NCBI RefSeq assembly: GCF_003353065.1
Contig: NZ_CP027806.1
Span: forward strand, 186,001 to 250,000
Length of the DNA: 64,000 bases
Direction: 5' to 3'
Origin: Cyclonatronum proteinivorum
GTDB lineage: Bacteria > Bacteroidota > Rhodothermia > Balneolales > Cyclonatronaceae
Positions 27,373 through 35,721 of this stretch are shown here, piece by piece (the stretch's first letter is position 1; each line of letters begins with the position of its first letter). A model generated the notes under the pieces. The model searched no databases, was not told where the DNA came from, and saw nothing but the letters and a program-made list of their open reading frames with translations. The translations under genes were made by a program, and so were the position numbers.

Positions 27373-28074
27373 TCACCCCCTGATGTGTTTGAGGTACACG
27401 GACTCAAGATCGCTGTGGGAAATTTCCGCGCTGCTCATTTCATCGGCGAGACGCCCCTTTTTCATAATCCCGATGCGCGTTCCGGTTTCCTTGGCCCTGA
27501 ACAAATCATGGGTTGCCATCAGTATGGCAGCGCCCCGTGCGCTCATTGCCGAGAGCAGCTCCGCGAATTCGTTGCTTGCCGAAGGATCAAGGCCGCTCGT
27601 TGGCTCATCAAGCAGCAGCGCCCGCGTATCCCGGGCTATCGCCATGGCAATGCCGACCTTTTGCCGCATGCCTTTGGAGTAGCCCCCAACCGGGCGCAGC
27701 GCCTCATCAGCCGTAAGTCCCGCCTGAACCAACGCCTGCGTCAGCTCATCCGCTGAGGCCTTCACCCCGGCAAGTCCGCTGAAGTACTGAAGGTTTTCAA
27801 ACCCGGTCAGCGTCGGGTACAGCGAGAGGTTTTCAGGGATATAGGTGATGAGCTTCCGGGCTTCGTCCGGCTTTGCGGCGGACTCGATACCGTTTACCAA
27901 AGCCGAACCACTGTCGGGGGTGATGAAACTTAAAAAGAGGTTGATGGTCGTCGTTTTGCCGGCACCGTTGGCACCGAGCAGGCAGTACACCTCTCCCGGG
28001 CCGATGGTGAGGTTGAGTTGGTCAAGGGCGGTATTGGAACCATACGTCTTCGTGAGGCCGCGGGCTTCAAGCAT
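27373..28074 (-). CDS. ABC transporter ATP-binding protein (ABC-2 exporter)
   Basis: 233 residues: Walker A LGANGAGKTT, signature YSKGMRQKVGIAMAIA, Walker B ALLLDEPTSGLDPS, switch His MATHDLFRA. It belongs to the CcmA/NosF-like group. Five bases separate its stop from the start of the permease gene, so it heads the three-gene exporter operon. Confidence 0.93.
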   Translation of the reverse strand: MLEARGLTKTYGSNTALDQLNLTIGPGEVYCLLGANGAGKTTTINLFLSFITPDSGSALVNGIESAAKPDEARKLITYIPENLSLYPTLTGFENLQYFSGLAGVKASADELTQALVQAGLTADEALRPVGGYSKGMRQKVGIAMAIARDTRALLLDEPTSGLDPSASNEFAELLSAMSARGAAILMATHDLFRAKETGTRIGIMKKGRLADEMSSAEISHSDLESVYLKHIRG

Positions 28075-28113
28075 AGGTATATTTAAAAATGTATTGAGGG
28101 TTAGTAGCGTGAT

Positions 28114-29157
28114 TCACCTAAAGCGCTCCTGCAAAAAGGCAAGATTCACCCGTACGGCAGAGACCGTGCCGGAATAGGCAGCATGAATGACCTGCCCGTT
28201 ACTTCGGCTGCAAAGATCGCCAATCGCAAGTACGCCCGGCACCGAAGTTTCATAGGTATCATTCACCTGCACGGCGCCTCTGCCGGAAAGCTCACAGCCG
28301 AGGTCTTCTGCCAGCTTTGTATGATGACGCATGGTCCCGGGAGCATAGCAGGTTTCGAAGGCATGGGGCTGCGCCGATTCCACTGTGTGGATGAGCAGAT
28401 CACCGGGTGTGCCTTTAATCCGGTAAATGGTTTCATTTTTTAACCGGATGCCGTTTCTGTGCAGCATTTCGAGGACTTCATCGGGAAAATCAACCTGCTC
28501 CCCCTGCGTAAACACCGTGATATCGTTTGTCCAGTTTGCCAGGGTCGAAGCCATAGCAACCCGCGAGGCCCCCTGACTAATCAGTGCCGTTTTCCGGTTT
28601 CGGTTTTCCCAGCCGTGGCAGTAGGGGCAGTGATAGATGCCATTGCCCCAAAGTTCTTCAAGACCCTCAATGCCGGTCAGCAGCTCGTCGTGTAAACCGG
28701 TTGCCAGCACAAGAAAGCGTGCTTCATACTGACCGCCATCCGCCGTCTGAACTGCAAAACCGTTTTCGGTTTTTGTTGCTGAAACGATTTCCCCGTTCTT
28801 CATCTGCAAAAACTCCTGATACTGCCGGAGTTGCCCGTGAACCGTCGCAGCGATTTCGCGCGGGTTTTCGCCATCCCTGGAGAACAGGTTGTTGGCTGTG
28901 GGCGACATCCGGTTGCGGGGCAGGCCGCTATCAATCATCAGCGTGCTACGCATGCAGCGCCCGAGACCCATCGCAGCAGAGAGACCCGCAAAACTGCCTC
29001 CTGCAATGATTACATCATACGTTCCTGATTCCGGAGCCTTGGCAAAACTCTCCCACACTGCGGCTGCGGGAACGTGATGCCCGGTGAAAGGCATCTGAAA
29101 CATAAGCCCTGCGCCGGCGCCTAAAAGGCTGGATTTTAGAAAAGTTTTTCGGTTCAT
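28114..29157 (-). CDS. Thioredoxin-reductase-like FAD-dependent oxidoreductase with N-terminal export-like segment
   Basis: 347 residues from MNRKTFLKSSLLGAGAGLMFQMP; an RK rather than RR pair makes this at best a weak Tat-like signal. FAD motif VIIAGGSFAGLSAAMGL (~50-65), redox-active CPYCHGWE (Cys177/Cys180), NAD-binding ALISQGASRVAMASTLANW, and C-terminal GVLAIGDLCSR. It resembles the TrxR-like group acting on small substrates or thioredoxin-like partners. Its stop lies 39 bases from the ABC ATPase start, so they may be cotranscribed. An earlier in-frame Met (29190) would add 11 residues. Confidence 0.87.
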   Translation of the reverse strand: MNRKTFLKSSLLGAGAGLMFQMPFTGHHVPAAAVWESFAKAPESGTYDVIIAGGSFAGLSAAMGLGRCMRSTLMIDSGLPRNRMSPTANNLFSRDGENPREIAATVHGQLRQYQEFLQMKNGEIVSATKTENGFAVQTADGGQYEARFLVLATGLHDELLTGIEGLEELWGNGIYHCPYCHGWENRNRKTALISQGASRVAMASTLANWTNDITVFTQGEQVDFPDEVLEMLHRNGIRLKNETIYRIKGTPGDLLIHTVESAQPHAFETCYAPGTMRHHTKLAEDLGCELSGRGAVQVNDTYETSVPGVLAIGDLCSRSNGQVIHAAYSGTVSAVRVNLAFLQERFR

Positions 29158-29378
29158 AAGGGTTAAAATGGAAAAAGAAGCTTTTTGCACAATCTAAATG
29201 CAACATGGTTTTAGCGGCAGCTAATATACCCTCGAAGCACATCTACTGCAACTAACTTGCATTTGATTTACCCTTCTTTACCAAACAATCCTTATCCTTT
29301 TGTGTTGGTTTGCTTGCGAGCCCAAATAAACTTATGCAGCTGTTTTGAAAAAGCTAAGCGGCTGCTGTACCTTTCCGC

Positions 29379-30305
29379 ATGATCCCTCAACAGTTTACCC
29401 AAATAGCCCAAAATGTCTCGGACTACCTGGGCACTTCCGTCGGCATTTCCGAAAACCTGCTCCACAGCCTGGTTATCATCCTGGTACTGCTCCTACTGCG
29501 CTACCTGATGATCGCGTTTGTGTTCTGGAAGAGCAAAACCCCGTCGGTTCACTACAACTTCAGGCGGTACTCGGCGCAGGTCTTTTTTGTGATCGGGGTG
29601 TTTTTGATTGGAAGAGTCTGGTTTGAAGGCTTTCAGTCCATTGCTACATTTTTGGGACTGCTCTCTGTTGGTTTGGCGCTTGCCCTACGCGAGCTGCTCA
29701 CCGACCTTGCCGGGTGGGTCTATATTATTGTGAGGAAGCCGTTTGAGATGGGCGATCGCATTGAAGTAGCCGGGGTGAAGGGGGATGTGATCGACAAACG
29801 GCTGTTCACTTTTTCCGTGATTGAAATCGGCAACCGCGTTGATGCGGAACAGAGCACGGGGCGCATCATCCATATCCCCAATAACAAGGTTTTTTCGGAT
29901 CCGGTAGCGAATTACACAAGCGGCTTTCCTTTCATCTGGCACGAAATCCCGGTAACCATCACTTACGACTCCAACCACACCAAAGCAAAGGAATTGTTTC
30001 AACAGGTACTTGAAACGCATGCCGAGATGTATGTACACGAAGCACAGCAGGCCCTTGTGCAGGCTCAGGAGAATTTCATGCTCAAATACACCATCCTCAC
30101 GCCAACTATTTTCCTGACGGTGCGTGAAAATGGCATCCTGCTCTCCGCCCGGTACTTATGCCCCGTACGCAAGACCCGCGCAACCGAACAAGCCATCAGC
30201 CTTGATCTGCTTCAGAAGTTCAGCGCCGAACCGGATATCCGCTACGCCTTCAGCAACATCCGTCTGCATCAGGGTGGCAGCGGTCAGAAGCCTTCGGAAG
30301 CCTGA
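29379..30305 (+). CDS. MscS-family mechanosensitive ion channel
   Basis: 308 residues: TM helices at ~27-48 (LVIILVLLLLRYLMIAFVFW) and ~65-90, then the pore-lining region FQSIATFLGLLSVGLALALRELLTDLAGWVYIIVRKPFEMGDRIEVAGVKGDVIDKRLFTFSVIEI, the MscS pore helix and beta domain. The C-terminal cytoplasmic vestibule contains IIHIPNNKVFSDPVANYTSG. It opens under membrane tension to release osmolytes. Stands alone. Confidence 0.94.
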   Translation: MIPQQFTQIAQNVSDYLGTSVGISENLLHSLVIILVLLLLRYLMIAFVFWKSKTPSVHYNFRRYSAQVFFVIGVFLIGRVWFEGFQSIATFLGLLSVGLALALRELLTDLAGWVYIIVRKPFEMGDRIEVAGVKGDVIDKRLFTFSVIEIGNRVDAEQSTGRIIHIPNNKVFSDPVANYTSGFPFIWHEIPVTITYDSNHTKAKELFQQVLETHAEMYVHEAQQALVQAQENFMLKYTILTPTIFLTVRENGILLSARYLCPVRKTRATEQAISLDLLQKFSAEPDIRYAFSNIRLHQGGSGQKPSEA

Positions 30306-30306
30306 T

Positions 30307-30365
30307 CACACTTTTTCGATGGAAAAAATGTGAATTGCTACACTTTTTCGGGGGAAAAAGTGTAG
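30307..30365. repeat. Two AT-rich palindromes between mscS and a DUF4143 ATPase gene
   Basis: CACACTTTTTC..GGAAAAAATGTG (30307-30332) and CTACACTTTTTC..GGAAAAAGTGTAG (30338-30365), two versions of one palindrome. They could terminate mscS, but the stems are AT-rich and lack a T-tail. An operator for the ATPase gene 35 bases downstream is equally possible. Confidence 0.65.
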
Positions 30366-30399
30366 CTTTCATTTATTTCTCCAACATCCTCTCATTTCT

Positions 30400-31695
30400 A
30401 TGGAAAGAACGGCGCTTCAGGAACTCAACAGCTGGAAAATCAAATCACCCCGTAAACCGCTGATTTTACGGGGTGCGCGTCAGGTTGGGAAAACATGGCT
30501 GATGAAGAAATTCGGCGCGGATTCCTTTGAAAACACCGTATATATCAATTTTGAGCGGCAGCCGCATCTGAAGCAACTATTCGATCAAACCATGAATCCG
30601 CAGGAGATACTGACTGCACTTCAAACCGACGCCAATACCCGCATTCATCCTGATAAGACCCTAATTATATTTGATGAAATTCAGGAATGCCCCAAAGCCA
30701 TAACCGCACTCAAATATTTCTATGAAGAGGCGGACAACTACCCGGTTATGGCTGCAGGCTCACTCTTGGGGGTTGCCCTGCATCAGTCAGTTTCTTTCCC
30801 GGTAGGCAAAGTTTCCTTTCTGGATCTGCACCCCATGACCTTCGAAGAGTTTTTGCTTGCCACAGGTAACGATCAAATGTGTCAGGTCCTGAAATCATTG
30901 AATTTCGGTCTGATGAGCGCACTGCATGAAAAGTTGACCCGCCTGCTGAAAACCTACTATGTTACGGGCGGCATGCCGGAAGCTGTGCTGCACTATGCGA
31001 CAACCGAGCGGCTTGATGAGGTCCGTGAAATTCAGATCACCCTGCTGCAAACCTATGAACAGGATTTTTCCAAACATGCACCGGCTGCTATAGTGCCACG
31101 CATAAGGATGGTGTGGAATTCTGTTTTGGGTCAGCTGGCGCAGGAAAAACGTAAGTTTGTTTACGCACATATCAAAGAAGGTGCAAGGGCCAAGGATTTC
31201 GAGATGGCGCTGGCCTGGCTTGTTGATTGTGGGCAGGTTCACAAAATTCACGCCGTAAGCAAACCGCATCTGCCACTAAAAGCTTACGAAGATCTGGCGG
31301 CCTTTAAGTTGTTTCTTCATGATGTAGGGCTGCTTGGTGCAATAGGCAAGCTTCCGCCGCGCACCCTGCTGCAGGGCAACACCATTTTCACCGAGTTCAA
31401 AGGCGCACTGACGGAACAGTTTGTCTGTCAGGAATTAACTGCTTTATCCAATCTTCCGCTCTACTACTGGTCTGCTAAAAAAGGAGCTGCGGAAGTTGAT
31501 TTCGTTGTTCAAAAAGAGGACCGGATTATCCCGATAGAAGTGAAAGCGGAAGAAAATCTTAAGGCAAAAAGCCTGCTTGTGTACCACGACCGTTTTCACC
31601 CGGATCTTGCAGTACGTTCATCGCTATCACCGCACAGGATATCTGATTGGCTTCACAACATTCCGCTCTATGCGTTAGGGTTTTATTTCCGATGA
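30400..31695 (+). CDS. AAA ATPase with C-terminal DUF4143 domain
   Basis: 431 residues: Walker A LRGARQVGKTWLMKKFG (~24-40), Walker B TLIIFDEIQECPKAITALKYFYEE, sensor VMAAGSLLGVALHQ, then the DUF4143 domain with the nuclease-like ending LTEQFVCQELTALSNLPLYYWSAKKGAAEVDFVVQKEDRIIPIEVKAEENLKAKSL (an E..D..ExK-like pattern). Common, patchily distributed NTPase family of unknown function. The last 13 bases overlap the convergent DJ-1-like gene. Confidence 0.93.
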   Translation: MERTALQELNSWKIKSPRKPLILRGARQVGKTWLMKKFGADSFENTVYINFERQPHLKQLFDQTMNPQEILTALQTDANTRIHPDKTLIIFDEIQECPKAITALKYFYEEADNYPVMAAGSLLGVALHQSVSFPVGKVSFLDLHPMTFEEFLLATGNDQMCQVLKSLNFGLMSALHEKLTRLLKTYYVTGGMPEAVLHYATTERLDEVREIQITLLQTYEQDFSKHAPAAIVPRIRMVWNSVLGQLAQEKRKFVYAHIKEGARAKDFEMALAWLVDCGQVHKIHAVSKPHLPLKAYEDLAAFKLFLHDVGLLGAIGKLPPRTLLQGNTIFTEFKGALTEQFVCQELTALSNLPLYYWSAKKGAAEVDFVVQKEDRIIPIEVKAEENLKAKSLLVYHDRFHPDLAVRSSLSPHRISDWLHNIPLYALGFYFR

Positions 31696-32333
31696 TGGTC
31701 TTTGTTTATCTCCTCCCACCTATACGCCATATTCCGCGCTGTCTCCCGTGCGAGCGTCTCATCAGCGAGCCGACTGACCAACTCCAAGCTCAGGTCAATG
31801 CCCGCTGAAATACCCGCCGAGGTAAAAATGCGACCGCATGCTGCGGCTACAATTCGTTTGTCAGGTATGACCCTGATTTTCGGATAGCGCTGCTGCAACC
31901 CGGCAGCATCTTCATGATGAGTGGTACATTCTTTACCATTAAGTAAACCTGATTCAGCAACAATAAATGCGCCGGTACAAACCGAGGCAATAAGACAACC
32001 CTCCGCATAAAGCGACCTCATTTTTTGCAGAAGTTTAGTATTGGTGAGCTGCGGTTCATGGTCGCCGCCCGGCACAATGAGCACATCAGGCTTGGGAAGG
32101 CTGTCGAAATCGCAGGTAGCGGACACGGTAAATCCGGGTCGGGTTTCAATGGGGCCCTTTATTTCACCGAATAGTGAAGGACTGAATACCGGTTTGTACT
32201 GCCCGGCACGAACAGACATCCTGCCAGCGGTGTAGAAGACTTCGAAAGGACCGGCATAGTCGAGCACTTCTGCGCCTTCGTAAATCAAGACGGCGACACG
32301 TATGGGTTTCCAGGGTTTATCATTATCAGACAT
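31683..32333 (-). CDS. DJ-1/PfpI-family protein (GATase1-like, no DNA-binding domain)
   Basis: 216 residues from MSDNDKPWKPIRVAVLIYEGAEVLDYAGPFEVF (start 32333; upstream Mets give a 38-residue non-conserved extension). The nucleophile elbow is SVCTGAFIVAESGLLNGKECTTHH, with DVLIVPGGD earlier. Resembles the N-terminal half of GlxA-type AraC regulators but lacks the helix-turn-helix, so it is probably a stand-alone enzyme or chaperone-like member (isonitrile-hydratase-like proteins are close in motif). Stop-to-stop overlap with the DUF4143 gene. Confidence 0.88.
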   Translation of the reverse strand: MSDNDKPWKPIRVAVLIYEGAEVLDYAGPFEVFYTAGRMSVRAGQYKPVFSPSLFGEIKGPIETRPGFTVSATCDFDSLPKPDVLIVPGGDHEPQLTNTKLLQKMRSLYAEGCLIASVCTGAFIVAESGLLNGKECTTHHEDAAGLQQRYPKIRVIPDKRIVAAACGRIFTSAGISAGIDLSLELVSRLADETLARETARNMAYRWEEINKDHHRK

Positions 32334-32474
32334 GATATGCAGGTAAGTTTTGATGATGAACCTGTGGCTGAAACCATCTTTATAAAGGGCTTCAGCCGGA
32401 TTTGTATGCTTCCGAATATCCGCTAATTTCAGCCCAAGGCAAACCACTCAACTCAGATTCTTTTTTTCATACAG

Positions 32475-33095
32475 ATGAACAAACCTTCTGTCCCCAAAAC
32501 ACTGCTGCGCTATTTTCTGCAGGGACTGCTCTACATCGCCCCGCTCGCGATTACGCTCTACATCCTGATTGCCCTGTTTTTATTTATAGACGGCCTGCTC
32601 CGGGTTGCGCTTCAGTCCTTTGTTGGACCGGTCATTCCGGGGCTTGGCCTGCTGTTCAGCATTCTGATACTGATTCTGCTCGGGTTTTTCGGTCAGACCT
32701 TTATCGGGCGACCGCTCAAAACCTGGCTGGAAAGTCTTGTGGCCAAAATTCCGATTCTGAACATCGTGTATTCGGCTTTTGCGGATTTATTTTCCTCGCT
32801 GATCGGCACCGAAAAGAAGTTCAACAAGCCCGTGCTTGTGCTGGTGAATCCGGTCACCAATCTGGAAAAAATGGGATTTCTGACCGAAGAAGACCTTCAT
32901 TTTCTGGGCGAGCGGGACAAGGTTGCGGTCTATTTTCCGCACTCCTATAATTTTTCAGGGGAAATGTTCGTCGTGCCCGCCACGCAGGTGCGCGCGCTCG
33001 ATCTGCCTTCGGGGGATGTGATGAAGTTCATCGTTTCAGGCGGGGTAGCGGGCTTTCCGAAAGCCGAAACAGAAGATCAGCGTACCAAGGGCTGA
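32475..33095 (+). CDS. DUF502-family membrane protein
   Basis: 206 residues. Two N-terminal TM helices (QGLLYIAPLAITLYILIALFLFI; PGLGLLFSILILILLGFFGQTF), then the characteristic IPILNIVYSAFADLFSSL and VLVLVNPVTNLEKMGFLTEED. It ends with the DUF502 glycine-rich stretch VSGGVAGFP. Function unknown; plant and bacterial members are linked to membrane trafficking only loosely. Stands alone on its strand. Confidence 0.92.
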   Translation: MNKPSVPKTLLRYFLQGLLYIAPLAITLYILIALFLFIDGLLRVALQSFVGPVIPGLGLLFSILILILLGFFGQTFIGRPLKTWLESLVAKIPILNIVYSAFADLFSSLIGTEKKFNKPVLVLVNPVTNLEKMGFLTEEDLHFLGERDKVAVYFPHSYNFSGEMFVVPATQVRALDLPSGDVMKFIVSGGVAGFPKAETEDQRTKG

Positions 33096-33111
33096 TGGCT
33101 GAGGCCGAATT

Positions 33112-33768
33112 TCAGGGCTGTAAACGCTCACCGTGTCGGGATGCCTGTCGCATGGCTGTTGCCGCAAAAAGCACCCAAGCCGGTCGCACCGGCACCCCTG
33201 CATGACCAAGCTGACGCACCGCCCATTTGTTGCTGTTCCGGAAAACCGTGTAGCGCGGATCGGAAGCATAAAAGCGGGAATCACCATACAATCCATACCC
33301 CAGCACTTCTACCTGATTTTCCCGAATGGTGAAATATGCCGCTATTTCTGAAAGCATTTCCTGATAACCTTCGACAGACAGCTCGAGCCGAATGCGCTCA
33401 AGGTGCTGCAGCGGCCGCCGCTCAAATGCAGCGAGATGAATCACGGAAGGTGTAGGCCATATTCCGCCTTTGATCGTAGTCCATATTCCGGGGGAATCAT
33501 CCATATAATAAGCGCGATCACCCCATCCGATTTCAATGTAGCGATGGGATTCCCGGAGATGCAGGTCTTCCGGCATCTTGTCAGCAAAGTTTTCATTGAT
33601 TGGTAAAATCAACCCGACATGCCAGCCATGCCGGACCAACTCGACCTCCACAACCTCTGCATCATCCGCTGCCGGAAATAAATCGGGCCGGGAAATTGAA
33701 CAGGCAGAAAGCACAGGAATCAGTACAAGCAAAATCCACAACCGGCAGTGACAGGTATTCATAATCAT
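33112..33768 (-). CDS. DUF2459-family lipoprotein (TIGR02117-like)
   Basis: 218 residues. Lipoprotein signal with LLVLIPVLSAC, then the family core VEVELVRHGWHVGLILPIN, YIEIGWGDRAYYMD, and IHLAAFERRPLQHLERIRLELSVEGYQEMLSEIAAYF. A possible NlpC/P60-like fold with His and Asp residues, but no activity has been assigned to my knowledge. Convergent with the DUF502 gene (16-base gap). Confidence 0.87.
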   Translation of the reverse strand: MIMNTCHCRLWILLVLIPVLSACSISRPDLFPAADDAEVVEVELVRHGWHVGLILPINENFADKMPEDLHLRESHRYIEIGWGDRAYYMDDSPGIWTTIKGGIWPTPSVIHLAAFERRPLQHLERIRLELSVEGYQEMLSEIAAYFTIRENQVEVLGYGLYGDSRFYASDPRYTVFRNSNKWAVRQLGHAGVPVRPAWVLFAATAMRQASRHGERLQP

Positions 33769-34110
33769 AATCGCTTGATTGGATTGGAACAGATTTTTTT
33801 GGGAAACCCGGGAGAGTAATATAAGACCGCATGTATTGGGCTGTATTCAGGATGGTGAAAGGCAACATTTGAACAAAGCCAGAACTTGATCATACAGGAA
33901 TCAAAGAAGTAATATACGATTACTCTTTCCAATTCAATTTCAATTTCCAATCCACATATTATACTTCGAACTTTGTACGAACTGCTACTCATCAGGCTGT
34001 AATGATAAGGTTGCAAGATTATGGACATAAAAAAATAACTTTGATATTCGATTTCAAAACCGGTATCATTAGAGCAACTGTATAAGCAAATAGTAATATA
34101 ATTTAATCTG
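33769..34110. other. AT-rich divergent intergenic region, no gene seen
   Basis: 342 bases between divergent genes, markedly richer in A+T than the coding DNA on either side. A minus-strand frame across it has no family features and atypical composition. It presumably contains promoters for both genes. Confidence 0.55.
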
Positions 34111-34545
34111 ATGAAAGCTATTATTCTTACCCTTTTCGTCTTGGCTTCACTCACGGCCTTCACACACGCCGCGGATCACCACGAAACGAAAGAACTGTTC
34201 GTAGTACTTACCTCCGCTAATGCGGAAACCCAAATGATGGCGCTCGTGCTTGCGACGCAGTCCTTCAATCAGGATGTGCCCGTACGTATTTTACTTTGTA
34301 GTGAAGCGGGTGACCTTGCCCTGAAAGATTCCGAGTCCCCGGCCTTTAAACCAGCTGACCGTTCTCCTAAACAGCTGCTCATGAATCTGATGAATAACGG
34401 CGTAACGGTTGAAGTCTGCGGTATTTATCTGCCTAACCGCGAACACCTCAGCGCAGACGACCTGCTCGAAGGCGTTGGCACGGCACGTCCGCCGGAAGTT
34501 GCGGCCTATATGAAACAGCCTCACATACGATATTTCTCTTTTTAG
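34111..34545 (+). CDS. Secreted DsrE-family sulfur-relay-like protein
   Basis: 144 residues: signal peptide MKAIILTLFVLASLTAFTHAA, then a DsrE/YchN-like fold (KELFVVLTSANAETQMMALVLATQSFNQDVPVRILLCSEAGDLAL), a Cys in the usual ILLC position and a second Cys in VEVCGIYLPN. DsrE proteins carry sulfur as persulfide; the signal peptide places this one in the periplasm. It is followed 47 bases later by a DUF2892 protein, another family associated with sulfur-transfer domains. Confidence 0.83.
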   Translation: MKAIILTLFVLASLTAFTHAADHHETKELFVVLTSANAETQMMALVLATQSFNQDVPVRILLCSEAGDLALKDSESPAFKPADRSPKQLLMNLMNNGVTVEVCGIYLPNREHLSADDLLEGVGTARPPEVAAYMKQPHIRYFSF

Positions 34546-34592
34546 TAAAACTACATTTAATACTACCCCATCAACCCCAAACCCAGCTTATT

Positions 34593-34793
34593 ATGACCAA
34601 AAACATGGGCACTGCGGATAAAGCCATCCGCATCGTTGTAGCACTGATTGTTGCCGTACTGTTTTTCACCGGCGTAATCGAAGGCACTCTCGGTATTGTA
34701 CTGCTTGTCTTTGCCGGCGTATTTGTATTTACCAGCGCAATTTCTTTTTGTCCGCTATACGCACCGCTCGGTATTAAGACCTGCAAAAACTAA
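34593..34793 (+). CDS. DUF2892 small membrane protein
   Basis: 66 residues: MTKNMGTADKAIRIVVALIVAVLFFTGV, a second hydrophobic helix GIVLLVFAGVFVFTSAISFCPLYAPLGIKTCKN with the typical CPLY..G....K motif. In some bacteria this unit is fused to rhodanese domains (YgaP type), and its Cys pair could take part in sulfur chemistry. Ends just before a terminator, so it closes a two-gene unit with the DsrE gene. Confidence 0.92.
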   Translation: MTKNMGTADKAIRIVVALIVAVLFFTGVIEGTLGIVLLVFAGVFVFTSAISFCPLYAPLGIKTCKN

Positions 34794-34826
34794 GCCGTTC
34801 AAACGCTGAACGGTAATTGATTTCTA

Positions 34827-34858
34827 AAAGCCTCCGGAGTTATCCGGGGGCTTTTTTT
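34827..34858 (+). terminator. Rho-independent terminator
   Basis: AGCCTCCGGA-gtta-TCCGGGGGCT followed by seven T, preceded by AAAA, so it may also serve the convergent higA-like gene. Confidence 0.92.
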
Positions 34859-34883
34859 GTGGACGTATATTATAACCCTGAAC

Positions 34884-35177
34884 TTATTTTGCCGAAACCG
34901 CCCTGAGCGGCCTGACATGTCTCTTTGGCCGGGTCGAAGATAAATCGTACATGGACTGCAAATTGAGCCAAAACTGTGGTGATGTTTCAAAAGCTTCAGA
35001 CAAAAGCCAGGCCGTTTCGGATGACACCCCTCTTTTGCCCCGTACGATCTCTTTAATTCGCTGCACGGGGATACCAAGATGATCAGCCAATTCTGTTTGT
35101 GTAAACCCCATTGGCTCAAGATATTCATTGAGCAAGATGATTCCTGGGTGGGTACTTATTCTGTTTGTAGGAAGCAT
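34884..35177 (-). CDS. higA: HigA-family antitoxin-like HTH protein, no adjacent toxin
   Basis: 97 residues: TNRISTHPGIILLNEYLEPMGFTQTELADHLGIPVQRIKEIVRGKRGVSSETAWLLSEAFETSPQFWLNLQSMYDL, a complete XRE-type HigA. HigA represses its own operon and neutralises the mRNA-cleaving toxin HigB, normally encoded immediately upstream. Upstream here (35178-35300) I see no HigB-like frame, so it is an orphan or the toxin has been lost. Confidence 0.92.
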   Translation of the reverse strand: MLPTNRISTHPGIILLNEYLEPMGFTQTELADHLGIPVQRIKEIVRGKRGVSSETAWLLSEAFETSPQFWLNLQSMYDLSSTRPKRHVRPLRAVSAK

Positions 35178-35303
35178 GGGGTAGTGTTTTGGGGTTTACC
35201 CTTTGGGTAAGGAACTGGTCAGTTACATATTCACGTCTTGCGAATAGCTTGTTCTGCGATAAAATTTGAGTTCAACTAAACTACTGAAAACAGTTGCAAC
35301 GAT

Positions 35304-35337
35304 CCTTAAAAACAAGCACATCTGCTTATTTTTAAGG
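35304..35337. repeat. AT-rich hairpin
   Basis: CCTTAAAAA and AAGCA pair with TGCTT and TTTTTAAGG around a 4-base loop, with one mismatch. It directly abuts repeat copy 4. Confidence 0.6.
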
Positions 35338-35418
35338 AGAAACTCCGTGCGCATCACGTGCCGTTTTAGCAATCCGAATGCCCCAGAACTACAATAAGCA
35401 TTTCCTTTTTGATTTGGT
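35328..35418 (+). repeat. Intergenic repeat family, copy 4 (degenerate)
   Basis: Keeps GGAGAAACTCCGTGCGCATCAC, then diverges; later GAATGCCCCAGAACTAC and TTTCCTTTTTGATTTGG align with the CTCCCAAACCTAC and CTTGCTTTTTG words of intact copies. Confidence 0.6.
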
Positions 35419-35460
35419 ATTTTCCAGACTTCAAAACTAACTCATCGATTCGAGACGACG

Positions 35461-35569
35461 GTAGAGACGCAAAATCTTGCGTCTCTACAATCCAGGAAAC
35501 TATGTAATCCCCGGCAAATATTTGAAATCAAAAAAACACCAGAATTTTCTACTTCCGGCAAATATTTGA
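35461..35569. repeat. Perfect 12-bp-arm palindrome plus a 15-bp direct repeat
   Basis: GTAGAGACGCAA (35461-35472) and TTGCGTCTCTAC (35477-35488) pair perfectly around AATC. Downstream, CCGGCAAATATTTGA occurs twice (35511-35525 and 35555-35569). No gene is present between 35178 and 35721. Confidence 0.75.
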
Positions 35570-35721
35570 TCCCCGACCAAACATAAAAAACCGCCCGGGC
35601 ACTACATCACCCCTTCCATTTAAAAAAGCGCTTTCCAAGTCGTATTTCTTATCTTTCCGGCAATCACAATCCACCTAACGGATTGCTCTCTCTTTTTTTA
35701 CTCCCACACCTTTTTGCTTTC

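Noticed and set aside
33765-34163. Minus-strand 132-codon frame in the AT-rich gap
   Set aside because: No family signature, composition typical of AT-rich non-coding DNA, and it overlaps the start of the DsrE gene.
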